Positions 1-11,350 are shown, numbered from the stretch's first letter. The stretch: 64,000 nucleotides of DNA from Buchnera aphidicola (Anoecia oenotherae) (GCF_005080765.1 NZ_CP033012.1:362785-426784), one strand, 5' to 3'. Numbers and translations are program-made. Notes: generated from the letters alone by a model not told the origin.

Positions 1-83
1 AAATTTATTGTTTATATATTTTTAATATAAATTATTTATTTTCTAATTTAAAATTAGAATTTAATTTTATTAAAATTATTAAA

Positions 84-1361
84 TCAATATTTATTTTTAT
101 TTTTTTTTCGCATTTTTGTTAAATATTTAATTGCATTTAACTGAATTTTTTTAGCAATATTTGATTCTATTCCTTTAATATTAGACCATTCATGTAATGA
201 TACATAAGCTAATTCTTCAATAGAAGAAAATCCATGTTGTATTAATAGTTCAGAAATATCCTTCTGCACATTTATTTTTTTTTTAAATAAATTAATTATG
301 TTTTTCTTTTCTTCTATTTTTTTTATATTTAATTCATCTACTGTCATTATATTTAATTCCCAACCACTTAATTGAGAAGCTAATCGAACGTTTTGCCCAT
401 TTCTTCCTATAGCTTGAGCAAGATTTTCATTAATTACAGCTACGTCCATTATATTAGAGTTTTCATCTGCTACAATAGAAGACACTTCTGCTGGAGACAT
501 AGCGTTTATAACAAATTGAACTGGATCCTTGTCCCATAAAACAATATCTATTCTTTCACCACACAATTCTTCAGAAACAGCTTGTACTCTAGCTCCTCTC
601 ATACCAACACATGCACCAACTGGATCTATTCGTGTATCATGAGTTTTTACAGCAATTTTAGCTCTAGATCCAGGATCTCGAGTAGCTGCTTTTATTTCAA
701 TAATACCCTCTCCTATTTCTGGCACTTCTATTCGAAAAAGTTCAGTTAACATAGTAATTTGTGATCTACTTACAAATAATTGTGCTCCCTTTGATTCTAA
801 ATTTATATTATAAAGTATTCCTCTTATTCTATCACCAGGTCGAAAGTTTTCTCTAGGAAGCATTTCTTCTCGTACAATTAATGCTTCAGCACCGTTTCCT
901 AAGTCTAAAGAAATACTTTCTCTATTTATTTTTTTTACAATTCCAGTAACAATATTACCTATTTTTTCTCTAAATCCTTCAACTATCATCATTCTTTCAG
1001 CTTCACGCACTTTTTGAACAATCACTTGTTTAGCTGTTTGAGTTGTTATCCTATCAAAAGTAACAGAAGAAATAATGTCTTCTACATAAGAACCTAACTG
1101 AAGAGTAGGATCATCTAATCTGGCAGCTTCTATTGTAATTTCTTTTGTTGGATAACAAACATGATTAACGATTAACCATCTTCTAAAAGTAAGAAAACTT
1201 CCATTTTTTCTATTTATACTCACTCGAACTTCTATCTCTTGTTCATATTTTTTCTTAGTAGCAGTAGCTAACGCTAGCTCTAGCGTTTCAAATATTATTT
1301 CACGAGGAAGTGATTTTTCATTAGAAACAGCTTCTACAACAGCTAATATTTCTTTGTTCAT
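84..1361 (-). CDS. nusA: Transcription termination/antitermination factor NusA, C-terminally shortened
   Basis: NusA binds RNA polymerase and nascent RNA and modulates pausing, termination and antitermination. The first residues ([16 protein letters not shown]) match E. coli NusA exactly. The S1 and two KH regions follow, with conserved stretches [17 protein letters not shown] and [20 protein letters not shown]. The protein is 425 aa against 495 in E. coli: one acidic-repeat (AR) domain is recognisable and the second is absent. An upstream in-frame ATG at 1376 would add five residues, but the start at 1361 matches the family. The stop is TGA, so RF2 is needed. In E. coli rimP lies just upstream and infB downstream; no rimP is present here and infB would lie beyond the left edge. 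Confidence 0.97.
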   Translation of the reverse strand: MNKEILAVVEAVSNEKSLPREIIFETLELALATATKKKYEQEIEVRVSINRKNGSFLTFRRWLIVNHVCYPTKEITIEAARLDDPTLQLGSYVEDIISSVTFDRITTQTAKQVIVQKVREAERMMIVEGFREKIGNIVTGIVKKINRESISLDLGNGAEALIVREEMLPRENFRPGDRIRGILYNINLESKGAQLFVSRSQITMLTELFRIEVPEIGEGIIEIKAATRDPGSRAKIAVKTHDTRIDPVGACVGMRGARVQAVSEELCGERIDIVLWDKDPVQFVINAMSPAEVSSIVADENSNIMDVAVINENLAQAIGRNGQNVRLASQLSGWELNIMTVDELNIKKIEEKKNIINLFKKKINVQKDISELLIQHGFSSIEELAYVSLHEWSNIKGIESNIAKKIQLNAIKYLTKMRKKNKNKY

Positions 1362-1809
1362 TTTAAATGATCTCAAATTAAATTATTTATTATTAAAGAT
1401 AACTTCATATTTTTTAAAATATTTTAATTGTTCAAATTTTTAATGATTTACTATAATAAAATTAATTTTTAATTTTCATTAACAAAAAATTTTTAGACGT
1501 AATTATTTTATTAAATATAAAAAATGTAAAAAAAAAAGTTTTTAAAAAATTATTTATTACGAATAATAAGAAGTGTTTTTTAATACATAAAATTATGTAT
1601 AAACTAAAATAATTTTTGTTAAAATAATAATATAATAATAAAAAACCCCGTTTTTCGGGGCTTTTTTATAAATTCTAGAATTGTTTTTTAATGCACTATA
1701 TCAATAGTTGGTTTAAAAAACATTTTATTATTTTAGTTCACTAAAAACGAAAAAAATTTATACAAAATTATAGATTTAATCTTATCTGTAAGATAGAAAA
1801 AAAAAATTG
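1362..1809. other. Spacer between tRNA-Leu and nusA; rimP and metY absent
   Basis: E. coli has metY (initiator tRNA) and rimP between leuU and nusA. Here the 448-bp spacer holds only very AT-rich sequence and one clear terminator hairpin at 1640-1667. I see no tRNA fold and no RimP-like reading frame. The nusA promoter presumably lies at 1380-1600, but no box is convincing. Confidence 0.6.
1640..1667 (-). terminator. Intrinsic terminator after secG-tRNA-Leu
   Basis: A GC stem CCCCG/CGGGG (1646-1650 and 1656-1660) with a 5-nt loop is flanked by six A on the left and a T tract on the right. Read on the minus strand it is a GC stem-loop followed by T6, directly downstream of tRNA-Leu. It is the most GC-rich non-RNA element in the area. 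The flanking A and T tracts would let it work in both directions. Confidence 0.85.
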
Positions 1810-1896
1810 TGCCGAGAACGGGAATTGAACCCGTACACCTATATTAAGGTACTACTCCCTCAAAGTAGCGTGTATACCAGATTTCACCACCTCGGC
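1810..1896 (-). tRNA. leuU: tRNA-Leu (GAG)
   Basis: This is an 87-nt class II tRNA with a long variable arm. The acceptor stem is GCCGAGG paired with its complement, and the T-loop contains GGTTCAATTCC. The anticodon loop TTGAGGG between CTACT and AGTAG gives anticodon GAG, as in E. coli leuU, which also lies next to secG. The 3' CCA is not encoded. Confidence 0.95.
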
Positions 1897-1972
1897 AATT
1901 TAATAAAATAAATAGTTTTTAGTTTTTAACTATATATATATTTATGTACAGATATGAAAATATATATACGTT

Positions 1973-2260
1973 TCATATATGAACAATATGATTTGTATCT
2001 TTATTAAGGTACATTATATTATTTTTATGTTTAATACTTAAATTAGATAACACTATATTTAATATAAAAAATATTATTGATAAGAAAACTGTAATTTTTA
2101 CTATAAATTGATTTGTATTACAATTATTATTAAAAATATTAAATATAGAAGAAGAATTTAAATCATAAGATTTATCTATACTTGTTCCTTCTTGTAACAT
2201 GATAAAAATAATTAAAAAAAATGATGTTAACATAAATAAAAAAAACATAAATTGATACAT
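1973..2260 (-). CDS. secG: Protein-export membrane protein SecG
   Basis: SecG is the small auxiliary subunit of the SecYEG inner-membrane translocon. The 95-aa protein starts MYQFMFFLFML. It has a first hydrophobic segment (about residues 2-22) ending in the conserved IMLQEG (E. coli IMLQQG), a polar loop, and a second hydrophobic segment (about 54-72) ending in LSNLS. The glycine-rich cytosolic loop of E. coli is replaced by Ser/Asn-rich sequence, and the C-terminal tail is shorter. It lies upstream of tRNA-Leu(GAG) as in E. coli. glmM and folP, which separate secG from ftsH in E. coli, are missing. Confidence 0.93.
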   Translation of the reverse strand: MYQFMFFLFMLTSFFLIIFIMLQEGTSIDKSYDLNSSSIFNIFNNNCNTNQFIVKITVFLSIIFFILNIVLSNLSIKHKNNIMYLNKDTNHIVHI

Positions 2261-3248
2261 AAAATATCCTAGAAAATAGCGTATTTTATTTTTTACATCT
2301 TAAATTTTATTATACAATATAATTAATACTGTGAGTATATAAAATTAAATTATTGAGTATTTATCTAATAAATACAATTATTTAAAACAATATATTTTTT
2401 TTAAAAATAATTAAAAAGACAAACAAATATAAATATAAAATTTAAACAATAATGAATTTTTAAATTTAAAATTTAATAATGCTACATATTATTCAATATT
2501 TAAACAATAGTCTTTAATAGATTAAACGACTATTTTTATATAAATAGTTTGTAAAATTTTTTAAAAAATTATTATATATATAGTAAAGAACTGTTTGTAT
2601 AGATAGCGATAATAGATAACGAATTAAACTTTAGTCGCATTTTAGTACTTATGTACTAAATAAATCAATATTATTTAGAATTAATAATACCACTGTAGTA
2701 AATTTATGTTTTTAAGAAATAAAACTTAATATCGAGTATAATTTAATAAAATTAAATAAATATTAAAAGAAATAAATATATTATATATTTTATAAAAATT
2801 TAATATTTTGTTTATTCTAGATTTTTTTTATAAAAATACTTATTTTTAGTAATTTAAATATATATTTATAGTATAATCTACAATTAATACTGTTTATTTT
2901 AATTCAACTTAATAATGTCATTATATAAATTCAGTTCTTATTAATATAGTTGTAATAAAAAATTAAAAATAAAAAAATAATTTTATTGGTATTAAAAATG
3001 AAAAGTTTATATATACAAAATATTTATTTTAATGAGTATAAATATATTTTTTGGTTATATAACTGTAAATAACGATTTAGACTACTAATATTTATATAGA
3101 TAAAAAATCTTAAAAGATTTTTTATTCTATATATATATATTTTAGTTTACATTTTTTAAATATTAATTTTAATAATATATAATTTGTTATATACAATCAA
3201 TAATTCATGGTATATACTGATTTTTAAAAAAAAAACAAATTCATTTAT
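2261..3248. other. 988-bp spacer at the glmM/folP position
   Basis: This lies between secG and ftsH, where E. coli has folP and glmM. No reading frame with recognisable similarity survives. The least AT-rich patch is about 2596-2700 and includes a perfect 8-bp hairpin with a TTAT loop (2641-2648 and 2653-2660). It is probably the eroded remains of glmM and possibly folP. The hairpin could be a leftover terminator. Confidence 0.5.
2641..2660. repeat. Isolated hairpin in the secG-ftsH spacer
   Basis: Arms TTTAGTAC and GTACTAAA form a perfect 8-bp stem with a 4-nt loop, in an otherwise featureless spacer. No T tract follows closely on either strand. It may be a relict terminator or part of a small transcript. 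Confidence 0.35.
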
Positions 3249-5054
3249 TTATATAGGTTTTCTTGACATTAGATTTTCAATTTGGTCGGAATTAATAGTT
3301 TCATATTTTATTAAAGCATCTTTCATAGCATGCAAGATATCTAAGTTTTCTTTTAAAATTTTTTTAGCTCTATAATAATTATTATCTATTAATAATTTTA
3401 CTTCTTCATCAATTATCTTTGCTATTTCATTAGAAATTTGATTAGTTTTCATTGATCTTTTTTCTAAAAAACTATTGTTTTCTTCTTCAGAATATAAAAT
3501 AGGACCTAATCTAGTTGAAAAACCCCATAAAGTAATCATATTTTTAGCTATATTTGTTGCCATTTTAATATCGTTATATGCTCCAGTAGACACTTGATTT
3601 TTTCCATAAATTATTTCTTCTGCTAATCTTCCTCCATATAGAGTTGAAATTTTACTTTCTAATTTTTCTTTATTAATACTAAATTCATCTTCTTCTGGTA
3701 AGAAAAAAGTAACACCTAAAGCTTTTCCTCTAGGAATAATAGTTACTTTATGTGCTGGATCGTGATTAGGAACAAGACGTCCAACGATTACATGACCTGA
3801 TTCATGGTAAGCTGTACATTCTTTTTGTTTATCAGTCATAACTAAAGATCGTCGTTCTGCACCCAATACAATTTTATCTTTTGCTTTTTCTAATTCTAAC
3901 ATAGAAACTGTTTTTCGATTTTTTCTTGCTGCAAATAATGCTGATTCATTTATTAAATTAGCAAGATCTGCTCCTGAAAACCCAGGAGTTCCTCTAGCTA
4001 TTATTTTAGGATCTACGTTTTTATCTAACGGGATATTTTTCATATGCACTTGTAAAATTTTAGTTCTTCCTTTAATATCCGGAAGATCTACTATTACTTG
4101 TCTATCAAATCTTCCTGGTCGTAAAAGAGCGGGATCTAAAATATCTGGACGATTAGTAGCAGCTACAATTATAATTCCAGAATTGTTATCAAATCCATCC
4201 ATTTCTACTAACATTTGATTTAAAGTTTGTTCTCGTTCTTCATTTCCACTTCCAATATTAAAACCACGTTGACGTCCAACAGCGTCAATTTCATCTATAA
4301 AAATTATACACGGTGCTGATTTTCTAGACGTCTCAAACATATCTCTTACTCTAGATGCACCAATTCCAACAAACATTTCTACAAAATCTGAACCAGAAAT
4401 TGAGAAAAATGGAACTTTTGCTTCTCCTGCAATAGCTTTAGCCAATAAAGTTTTTCCAGTTCCAGGAGGACCAATCATTAACACTCCTTTTGGAATTTTT
4501 CCTCCTAATTTTTTAAATTTTAATGGTTCTTTTAAATATTCCACTAATTCTGCTACTTCTTCTTTTGCTTCATCACAACCTTCAACATCTGAAAAAGTAG
4601 TTTTAATTTCATTTGAAGAAAGCTTTTTTGCTTTACTTCTTCCAAAAGACATAGGTCCTTTTCCACCACCAATTTGAATGTTGCGAATAAAAAAAAACCA
4701 TGCTGCAATTAGTAATATCATGGGAAACCAAGAGATAAAAACAGACACAAGTATATTAGGTTTATCTATAATGTTTCCAAAAATTTTTACTTTTTTAATT
4801 ACTAGATTTTTAATTAATTGTGGATCGTTCATAGGCATGAATGTACGGTAAGTAGTATTATTTTTTTTTATAACTAATATATCGTGTTCATTAATATGCG
4901 TTTCTCGAATTTGATTAAGATTAATATCTGATAAAAAAGTAGAGTAGTCTACATTAGGTATATCTTTTTCAATAAAATTAAAACTTTGAAATATAAACAT
5001 TGATATTAATACAACAACTAGCCATAAGACTAAATTTTTAATCATGTCACTCAA
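3249..5054 (-). CDS. ftsH: ATP-dependent zinc metalloprotease FtsH
   Basis: FtsH is the membrane-anchored AAA+ protease that degrades unassembled membrane proteins and regulators. The protein has an N-terminal membrane segment (about residues 7-25), a periplasmic domain, a second membrane segment (about 105-125), Walker A GPPGTGKT, Walker [14 protein letters not shown], the second region of homology RPGRFDRQ, and the zinc motif HESGH. It is 601 aa; E. coli has about 644, and the disordered C-terminal tail is missing. The start is taken as TTG at 5054, nine bases after AAGGAG; it gives MSDMIKNL, like the longer E. coli form. The next ATG is at 5045. rlmE lies 50 bp upstream, as in E. coli. Confidence 0.97.
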   Translation of the reverse strand: MSDMIKNLVLWLVVVLISMFIFQSFNFIEKDIPNVDYSTFLSDINLNQIRETHINEHDILVIKKNNTTYRTFMPMNDPQLIKNLVIKKVKIFGNIIDKPNILVSVFISWFPMILLIAAWFFFIRNIQIGGGKGPMSFGRSKAKKLSSNEIKTTFSDVEGCDEAKEEVAELVEYLKEPLKFKKLGGKIPKGVLMIGPPGTGKTLLAKAIAGEAKVPFFSISGSDFVEMFVGIGASRVRDMFETSRKSAPCIIFIDEIDAVGRQRGFNIGSGNEEREQTLNQMLVEMDGFDNNSGIIIVAATNRPDILDPALLRPGRFDRQVIVDLPDIKGRTKILQVHMKNIPLDKNVDPKIIARGTPGFSGADLANLINESALFAARKNRKTVSMLELEKAKDKIVLGAERRSLVMTDKQKECTAYHESGHVIVGRLVPNHDPAHKVTIIPRGKALGVTFFLPEEDEFSINKEKLESKISTLYGGRLAEEIIYGKNQVSTGAYNDIKMATNIAKNMITLWGFSTRLGPILYSEEENNSFLEKRSMKTNQISNEIAKIIDEEVKLLIDNNYYRAKKILKENLDILHAMKDALIKYETINSDQIENLMSRKPI

Positions 5055-5104
5055 AAGATAAATCTCCTTATAAATAACATAACGGTTTTTAAATAATATC
5101 TAGA

Positions 5105-5740
5105 TTAAAATATTTTTTTTAGTCTAGACGCTAAAATATATATTTCGCGAGAAATAGAACGTGATGATTGTGGTTTATAAATTTTAACTAAAACAAAAAT
5201 CTTGCGCATTTTATCTATGTATTGATTTAATTCTGTTCCCTGAAACGTTTTTACTAAAAAAAAACCATTTTTTTTTAAAACTTTTTTTGCAATAAGTAAT
5301 GCAATGTTACATAAATTAATAGAACGAACATTATCAACAAGATGAATACCTGTTACATTTGGAGCCATATCTGACATAACTACATTAATAGAAATTGTTT
5401 TAAAAAAGTCTAATAATGAGTTTAGTAAACTACTATTGTTAACAATATCGCCTTGATTAAAAATAACATTTTTAATTGGTTTCATTGGTTTTATATCATA
5501 AGCATAGACAAGACCTTGATTACCTATTTTAGATGTTGCATATTGTGCCCAGCTTCCTGGAGCTGATCCTAAATCTATTACTTTATTTTTAAGTTTAAAC
5601 AAACTTTCTTTTGTATCTATTTCTTTTAACTTAAACCATGCTCTAGAACGAATGTTTTTTTTGTAAGATTCTTTAACGTAATAATCATTAATATGATTTT
5701 TTATCCAAGAATTAGTTTTAAAAGAAAATTTTTTAATCAA
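5105..5740 (-). CDS. rlmE: 23S rRNA 2'-O-methyltransferase RlmE (FtsJ/RrmJ)
   Basis: RlmE methylates U2552 of 23S rRNA late in 50S assembly, using S-adenosylmethionine. It is 211 aa (E. coli 209). The SAM-binding motif reads VIDLGSAPGSWAQY. The catalytic K-D-K-E tetrad is visible in SRAWFKL, SDMAPN, VKTFQG and SREIYIL. No ATG lies near the expected N-terminus, so the start is probably TTG at 5740 (MIKKFSFK), after a GAGG 12 bases upstream. It pairs with ftsH downstream, the classic rlmE-ftsH operon. Confidence 0.95.
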   Translation of the reverse strand: MIKKFSFKTNSWIKNHINDYYVKESYKKNIRSRAWFKLKEIDTKESLFKLKNKVIDLGSAPGSWAQYATSKIGNQGLVYAYDIKPMKPIKNVIFNQGDIVNNSSLLNSLLDFFKTISINVVMSDMAPNVTGIHLVDNVRSINLCNIALLIAKKVLKKNGFFLVKTFQGTELNQYIDKMRKIFVLVKIYKPQSSRSISREIYILASRLKKIF

Positions 5741-5969
5741 AATTAGATTAAACCTCTTTTATTATAAAATATACATATTATTATTATAATTATTATGTAG
5801 TAATAGTACTACACAATAGTAATTTACGTAATATACTTATATATAATTTTTGTTTTAATATTTTAAATATGTTAAATTAATTTTTTATACATAACATTCA
5901 TTATTAATCATAAATGTAATTTTTTATTATAATAAATATTATTTAAGATCGACTTTAGTTTAATTTTTT

Positions 5970-6449
5970 TTATATATGTTGAATTTTTAGTATTTTAAAA
6001 CTTTTTTTTCCGTTTGGTGTCATAATATGAACGATTTGATGCAATTTTTTACTTATTAGTCCTCTTGCTAATGGAGAATTAATAGAAATTAAATTATACT
6101 TAATATTTGCTTCGTCATCTCCTACTATTTTATAGGTAATATTTTTATTGTTTTCAGTATTTAAAAGAGTTACTGTTACTCCAAAAATTACTTTTTTGTC
6201 ATTATTTATTTTTGTTATATCAATAATTTGAGCATTAGCAAGCATTTTTTCAATATTTTGAATTCTTCCTTCACAAAATCCTTGTTCTTCTCTAGCTGAA
6301 TGATATTCAGCGTTTTCTTTTAAATCACCATGTTTTCTAGCTTCTGAAATAGCAGATATTATTTTTGGACGTTGGACATATTTTAAATATTTTAATTCTT
6401 CTCGAAGTTTTTTTTCACCAGATACTGTCATAGGAATATAGTGTACCAT
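5970..6449 (-). CDS. greA: Transcription elongation factor GreA
   Basis: GreA rescues backtracked RNA polymerase by stimulating transcript cleavage. The N-terminal coiled coil includes the acidic tip region ([16 protein letters not shown]), followed by an FKBP-like C-terminal domain ([25 protein letters not shown]). The start is placed at 6449 (MVHYIPMT) because AAGAAGGT lies seven bases upstream; this gives 159 aa against 158 in E. coli. An in-frame ATG at 6476 would add nine unconserved residues. Confidence 0.96.
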   Translation of the reverse strand: MVHYIPMTVSGEKKLREELKYLKYVQRPKIISAISEARKHGDLKENAEYHSAREEQGFCEGRIQNIEKMLANAQIIDITKINNDKKVIFGVTVTLLNTENNKNITYKIVGDDEANIKYNLISINSPLARGLISKKLHQIVHIMTPNGKKSFKILKIQHI

Positions 6450-6889
6450 AAGCATACCTTCTTTTTTATCTGTCAATTGTTAATTAATTAATTCGAATTG
6501 TTTTTTAAAAATCATTTTAATGATATTAATTTTTATAAAATTGTAGATTATTTAGTATAAATATACTATGTTTATTCTTATCTTGAAAAGAATAACTATT
6601 CATTTTTAATGAGATTTTTTTATCGAATAAAAAATTTTATTTAGTAAAAACAATGTTTTTAATTTATAATTAAGTTAAAAAATAATTAATATCAATTAAA
6701 AACAATAGATCAATTATTATTTTTTACATGAATATTAAGATATACTTAATATGTATTAAGCATTTATATAAAAATTTAAAAAATATTTTAAATGAAAGAA
6801 TAATAAATTATCTATATTTAGATTAACGTTTAATCATTTTACTTTTTTATTAAAAAAAGTAATAAAATGTTATTATGTGAAATTTGACT
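6450..6889. other. Divergent spacer greA/ibaG
   Basis: This 440-bp AT-rich region separates minus-strand greA from plus-strand ibaG and must carry both promoters. The only clear structure is the interrupted inverted repeat at 6835-6869. I see no further gene. Confidence 0.5.
6835..6869 (+). repeat. Long imperfect hairpin just upstream of ibaG
   Basis: CATTTT pairs with AAAATG and ACTTTTTT with AAAAAAGT. These form a 6 + 8 bp stem with a 3-nt bulge and a small loop. It ends about 20 bases before the ibaG start and so would lie in the 5' leader. It could modulate translation, or it could simply be AT-rich symmetry. Confidence 0.35.
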
Positions 6890-7138
6890 ATGAAATATAA
6901 GAAAATAGAAATTCTATTAAAAACAAATATATGTTTAGAACAAGTATTTGTTAGTGGTGAAAATAATCATATTAATGTAATAGTAATTGGTGATGTATTC
7001 ATAGGAATGAATCAAGTTAATCGGCAAAAATTAGTATACGAACCATTAATGAAGTACTTTTCTGATGAAAAAATACATTCTATAAATATAGAAGCATATT
7101 CTTTAAAAGAATGGAAAAAAAATAAATTGTTAAAATAA
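6890..7138 (+). CDS. ibaG: BolA-family acid stress/iron-sulfur protein IbaG (YrbA)
   Basis: This is a small BolA-fold protein that works with monothiol glutaredoxin in iron-sulfur handling. The conserved centre reads VSGENNHINVIVIG, then FIGMNQVNRQKLVYEPL, IHSINIEAYS and EW near the end, matching E. coli IbaG (84 aa). Translation from ATG at 6890 gives 82 aa. A TTG two codons upstream (6884) is an alternative start, and no good ribosome-binding site separates them. In E. coli the next gene is murA, which is missing here. Confidence 0.88.
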   Translation: MKYKKIEILLKTNICLEQVFVSGENNHINVIVIGDVFIGMNQVNRQKLVYEPLMKYFSDEKIHSINIEAYSLKEWKKNKLLK

Positions 7139-8055
7139 CAATAAATTACAACATTTTTTACATTTTTAATACATGTATATAATTTAATAAATGATTGTTG
7201 TATATTATTTATTGTATATAAATTTCAAAAAAATAAAAATATTTTTTATTTTTGATAAATAATGAATATGTTTATATATATTTTTTATATAGTGAAATAT
7301 AAAAATATTTAACAAATTATGGTTATACCATTTATTTTTTTTATTAACAAATTATTCAAATATAAAAATTACTATTTTTTAATAATTAAAATGTAATTAA
7401 TAGGATTTATTTTAAAAAATAAACAAATAAAAATTTTGTTAAATAAATAGTTTTAGACCAAAAATATAGTTTAAATAAACTATATCTTTTACTTAAAACA
7501 TGAATTAAATAACAAAATTGCGTACAAATAAAATATTTTGTTGGTATAAATAATTTCTGTTTATTTTTATAAAAAATGTATTATAAAAAATATTTTTAAT
7601 AAATTTTTGATAGTTATATATAAAAAAATTTTAATATTAATTAATAATAATAATCCTTTAAAAATTGAAAATACTTGTAAAGTTAATACATTTTTTAAAT
7701 TTATAATTATTACTAATAAAAAATAGGTGTTTTTATATGAATACATTAAAAAAAAAACATTTTTTTATTTTTAAATATTTTGAAACTAAATTAATATTAT
7801 TAATTTGTATGTATAACTATCAATATAAAATATACGAGTATTATTTTTAAATGAAGTGATCATTAGCAATGATTGACATATGCTGGTTTTTATATAAATA
7901 ACAGGTTTTATATTTTATATCATGTTTTAAATAAAACACATTTAATTATATTTAAGTTTAAATTTTAAATATATTTAATAAAATTAAATTTCATGATTAT
8001 ATATTTAATATACATTAATTTATTTGATAATACATAAACAGAATGGAGAATTATA
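7139..8055. other. 917-bp spacer at the murA position
   Basis: It lies between ibaG and rplU, where E. coli has murA (with sfsB and ispB nearby). No recognisable fragment remains. A plausible promoter for the rplU operon sits at 7873-7900, leaving a roughly 150-nt leader. The rest looks like decayed DNA. Confidence 0.5.
7873..7900 (+). promoter_or_regulatory. Candidate sigma-70 promoter of rplU-rpmA
   Basis: A consensus -35 box TTGACA (7873-7878) is separated by 16 bp from TAAATA (7895-7900). Perfect -35 hexamers are rare here. Transcription would start about 150 bases before rplU. Confidence 0.5.
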
Positions 8056-8373
8056 ATGTATGCAATTATTTCAAATGGCGGTAAACAATATAAAGTATGT
8101 GTAGGAAAAATTGTTCTATTAGAAAAATTAAATGCTCAAATAGGAGAAAAAATAATATTTAAAAATGTTATCATGCATGTTGGAAAAAAAAATATTAATT
8201 TTGGAAATCCGTTTTTAAAAAATGTTTTTATTCATGGAAATATATTAGAACATGGTCGTTTAAAAAAAATACATATTATAAAGTTTAATAGAAGAAAGCA
8301 TTATAAAAAACAACAAGGTCATAGACAGTGGTTTACAACTATAAAAATTAATAAAATAGAATATAAACATTAA
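8056..8373 (+). CDS. rplU: 50S ribosomal protein L21
   Basis: L21 binds 23S rRNA in the large subunit. The 105-aa protein (E. coli 103) begins [14 protein letters not shown], the family signature, and ends with the basic Lys/Arg-rich [16 protein letters not shown] segment. GGAG lies about ten bases before the ATG. rpmA starts 14 bp after the stop, so the two are an operon as in nearly all bacteria. Confidence 0.97.
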   Translation: MYAIISNGGKQYKVCVGKIVLLEKLNAQIGEKIIFKNVIMHVGKKNINFGNPFLKNVFIHGNILEHGRLKKIHIIKFNRRKHYKKQQGHRQWFTTIKINKIEYKH

Positions 8374-8387
8374 GGAATAGTTTAATT

Positions 8388-8651
8388 ATGGCACAGAAAA
8401 AAGCAGGTGGTTCTAGTAGAAACGGACGGGATTCAAAATCTAAAAGATTAGGAATTAAACGTTTTGGAGGAGAAACTGTTACATCTGGAAGTATTATTGT
8501 TCGTCAACGTGGAACAAAATTTCATCCTGGTAAAAATATAGGATGTGGAAAAGACCATACTTTATATGCTTTAGTTAACGGATTAGTAAAATTTAAAAAA
8601 AAAGGTATAAAAAATAGAAATTATGTTTATATTATAGAAAATAAAACGTAA
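8388..8651 (+). CDS. rpmA: 50S ribosomal protein L27
   Basis: L27 reaches the peptidyl-transferase centre through its N-terminal tail. The 87-aa protein starts [20 protein letters not shown], with RFGGE and [11 protein letters not shown] following, close to E. coli (85 aa). It is translated together with rplU upstream and is followed by obgE after about 100 bp, the conserved rplU-rpmA-obgE order. Confidence 0.98.
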   Translation: MAQKKAGGSSRNGRDSKSKRLGIKRFGGETVTSGSIIVRQRGTKFHPGKNIGCGKDHTLYALVNGLVKFKKKGIKNRNYVYIIENKT

Positions 8652-8741
8652 ACAAAACATATTTTTAGTATATTAAATATATAATATATATTTTCAATTT
8701 TTACAATGTATTTATTTTAGATTTAGTATACCTACAATTAG

Positions 8742-9761
<1,020 letters not shown>

Positions 9762-9886
9762 AAATTTTTATTTATATTTCATAATAAAGGTACATATATA
9801 CTTTTCTAGAGATAATAATAAGAAATATTAATTTTTATCATGTACATAGATATGTATTTTTGATAGTAAAGTTACTATAAGTAAAA

Positions 9887-9920
9887 TAACCCGGATCGCT
9901 CATTTAATTAAACCGGGTTA
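9887..9920 (-). terminator. Hairpin terminator between obgE and rpsI
   Basis: A perfect 8-bp stem, TAACCCGG (9887-9894) with CCGGGTTA (9913-9920), encloses an 18-nt loop. Read on the minus strand it lies 40 bases after rpsI and is followed by TTTT. It probably ends rplM-rpsI transcripts and may also stop obgE transcripts from the other side. Confidence 0.75.
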
Positions 9921-9959
9921 AATATATGTAAAAAACATAATTAAATGACGATCTTTTAT

Positions 9960-10352
9960 CTAACGTTTAGAAAATTGAGGGCGTCGTCTTGCTTTACGTA
10001 ATCCTACTTTTTTTCTTTCTACTTCCCTAGAATCTCTAGTTACGAATCCTGATTTTCGAAGTGTAGGTCTAAAAAAATTATCATAATCTATTAAAGCTCT
10101 TGTTATTCCTTGTTTAATAGCTCCAGCTTGACTAGATATTCCACCTCCTTTCACTGTTATATATAGATCAAATTTCTCTTTCATATTAATGAGTTCTAAA
10201 GGTTGTAAAATTATCATTGAAGAAGTTTTTCTAGAAAAATACTTTTCTAAAGATTTCTTATTAACTATAATTTTTCCTGTTCCTTTTTTTAAAAAAACAC
10301 GTGCAGAAGAACTTTTTCTTCTTCCAGTTCCATATTTATATGGCATTTTCAT
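9960..10352 (-). CDS. rpsI: 30S ribosomal protein S9
   Basis: S9's C-terminal tail reaches the P-site tRNA. The 130-aa protein matches E. coli S9 over its full length: [14 protein letters not shown] at the start, [13 protein letters not shown] in the middle and the invariant [14 protein letters not shown] at the end. The start ATG at 10352 follows AGGA at normal spacing. It is 13 bp downstream of rplM, in the conserved rplM-rpsI operon. Confidence 0.98.
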   Translation of the reverse strand: MKMPYKYGTGRRKSSSARVFLKKGTGKIIVNKKSLEKYFSRKTSSMIILQPLELINMKEKFDLYITVKGGGISSQAGAIKQGITRALIDYDNFFRPTLRKSGFVTRDSREVERKKVGLRKARRRPQFSKR

Positions 10353-10365
10353 AGATATGTCCTAA

Positions 10366-10794
10366 TTAAATTTTTAAATATTGTGGGTTTTGAGCAACAT
10401 GTAAATGTTTATTTCCTATATATATTTTTAGCTTTTTTAACATAGATTTTCCTAATTGTCCTTTAGGCATCATTCCTTTAACAGCATTATGTAGTATTTT
10501 TTTTGCATCTTTTTTAATAAGTTCTTTAAATGTAATTTTTTTTATTCCACCTATATATCCAGTATGATGATAGTAAATTTTATTGTTATTTTTTTTTCCA
10601 GTTACTCTTATTTTTTCTGCATTTAAAATAATTAAATAATCTCCTGTGTCTATATTTGGAGTATATTGTTCTTTATGTTTTCCCCTTAGTAAGATAGAAA
10701 TTTGTGTAGCTAATCTTCCTAAGATTTTATTATTTGCATCTATGTAATACCAAGATTGTAGAAAATTATTTGGTTTGGCAATAAATGTTTTCAT
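10366..10794 (-). CDS. rplM: 50S ribosomal protein L13
   Basis: L13 is an early 50S assembly protein. The length (142 aa) equals E. coli L13. It begins MKTFIAKP, has WYYIDANNKILGRLATQIS, GDYLIILNAEKIRVTGKK, YYHHTGYIGG and MMPKGQLGKSMLKKLKIY, and ends HVAQNPQYLKI. It is the first gene of the rplM-rpsI operon. Confidence 0.98.
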   Translation of the reverse strand: MKTFIAKPNNFLQSWYYIDANNKILGRLATQISILLRGKHKEQYTPNIDTGDYLIILNAEKIRVTGKKNNNKIYYHHTGYIGGIKKITFKELIKKDAKKILHNAVKGMMPKGQLGKSMLKKLKIYIGNKHLHVAQNPQYLKI

Positions 10795-11350
10795 GTAAGT
10801 TTAACCTAATACGATTTTAGTAAAAATTTAAAAATTTATTTAGTCAAACAAATTTTTTTATAAATATAAGGGTATTTTTATTATAAAATTTTCTTATATA
10901 GTTTTTTTTAAATATTTTGTATAAATCTAAATATCATTGATATTCAATCCTAACATATAAATTTATAATTTAAATTTAATAATTTTAAAAAATTAAATAT
11001 AGTTTTATTTTATATTTGAGTTTTATTAATTTTAAAATTTAAAGTAAAGCACTTTAATATTTAAAGTTTAATTAAATTATTTTAAACATAGAAAATAAAA
11101 TAATAATTTTGTTATTGATAATAAAATTGTAAAAATGCAAACTGTTTTTAGTTTTGGTTTTCTTGTATATTTATTATTGTATGAACAATTAAGATATAAA
11201 TATTTTTTTAAATTTTAAAAATAATTAATTAAAATAATATATATACATAAATCTTTTTCTATATAAAATGTATATACACTTATTATAAGTATAAATTTTA
11301 AAAAAATAACTATAAATTAGTTTCAAAAAACGTTTGTATAGGAAAAAATT
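10795..11350. other. Divergent spacer rplM/pheA
   Basis: This 556-bp AT-rich region separates minus-strand rplM from plus-strand pheA. I see no pheL-like Phe-rich leader peptide and no attenuator stem-loops, so the E. coli-type attenuation of pheA appears to be gone. The promoters are not obvious. Confidence 0.5.

Noticed and set aside
3184..3375. 63-aa plus-strand frame overlapping the ftsH 3' end
   Set aside because: Most of it is antisense to conserved ftsH codons; no start signal or similarity.
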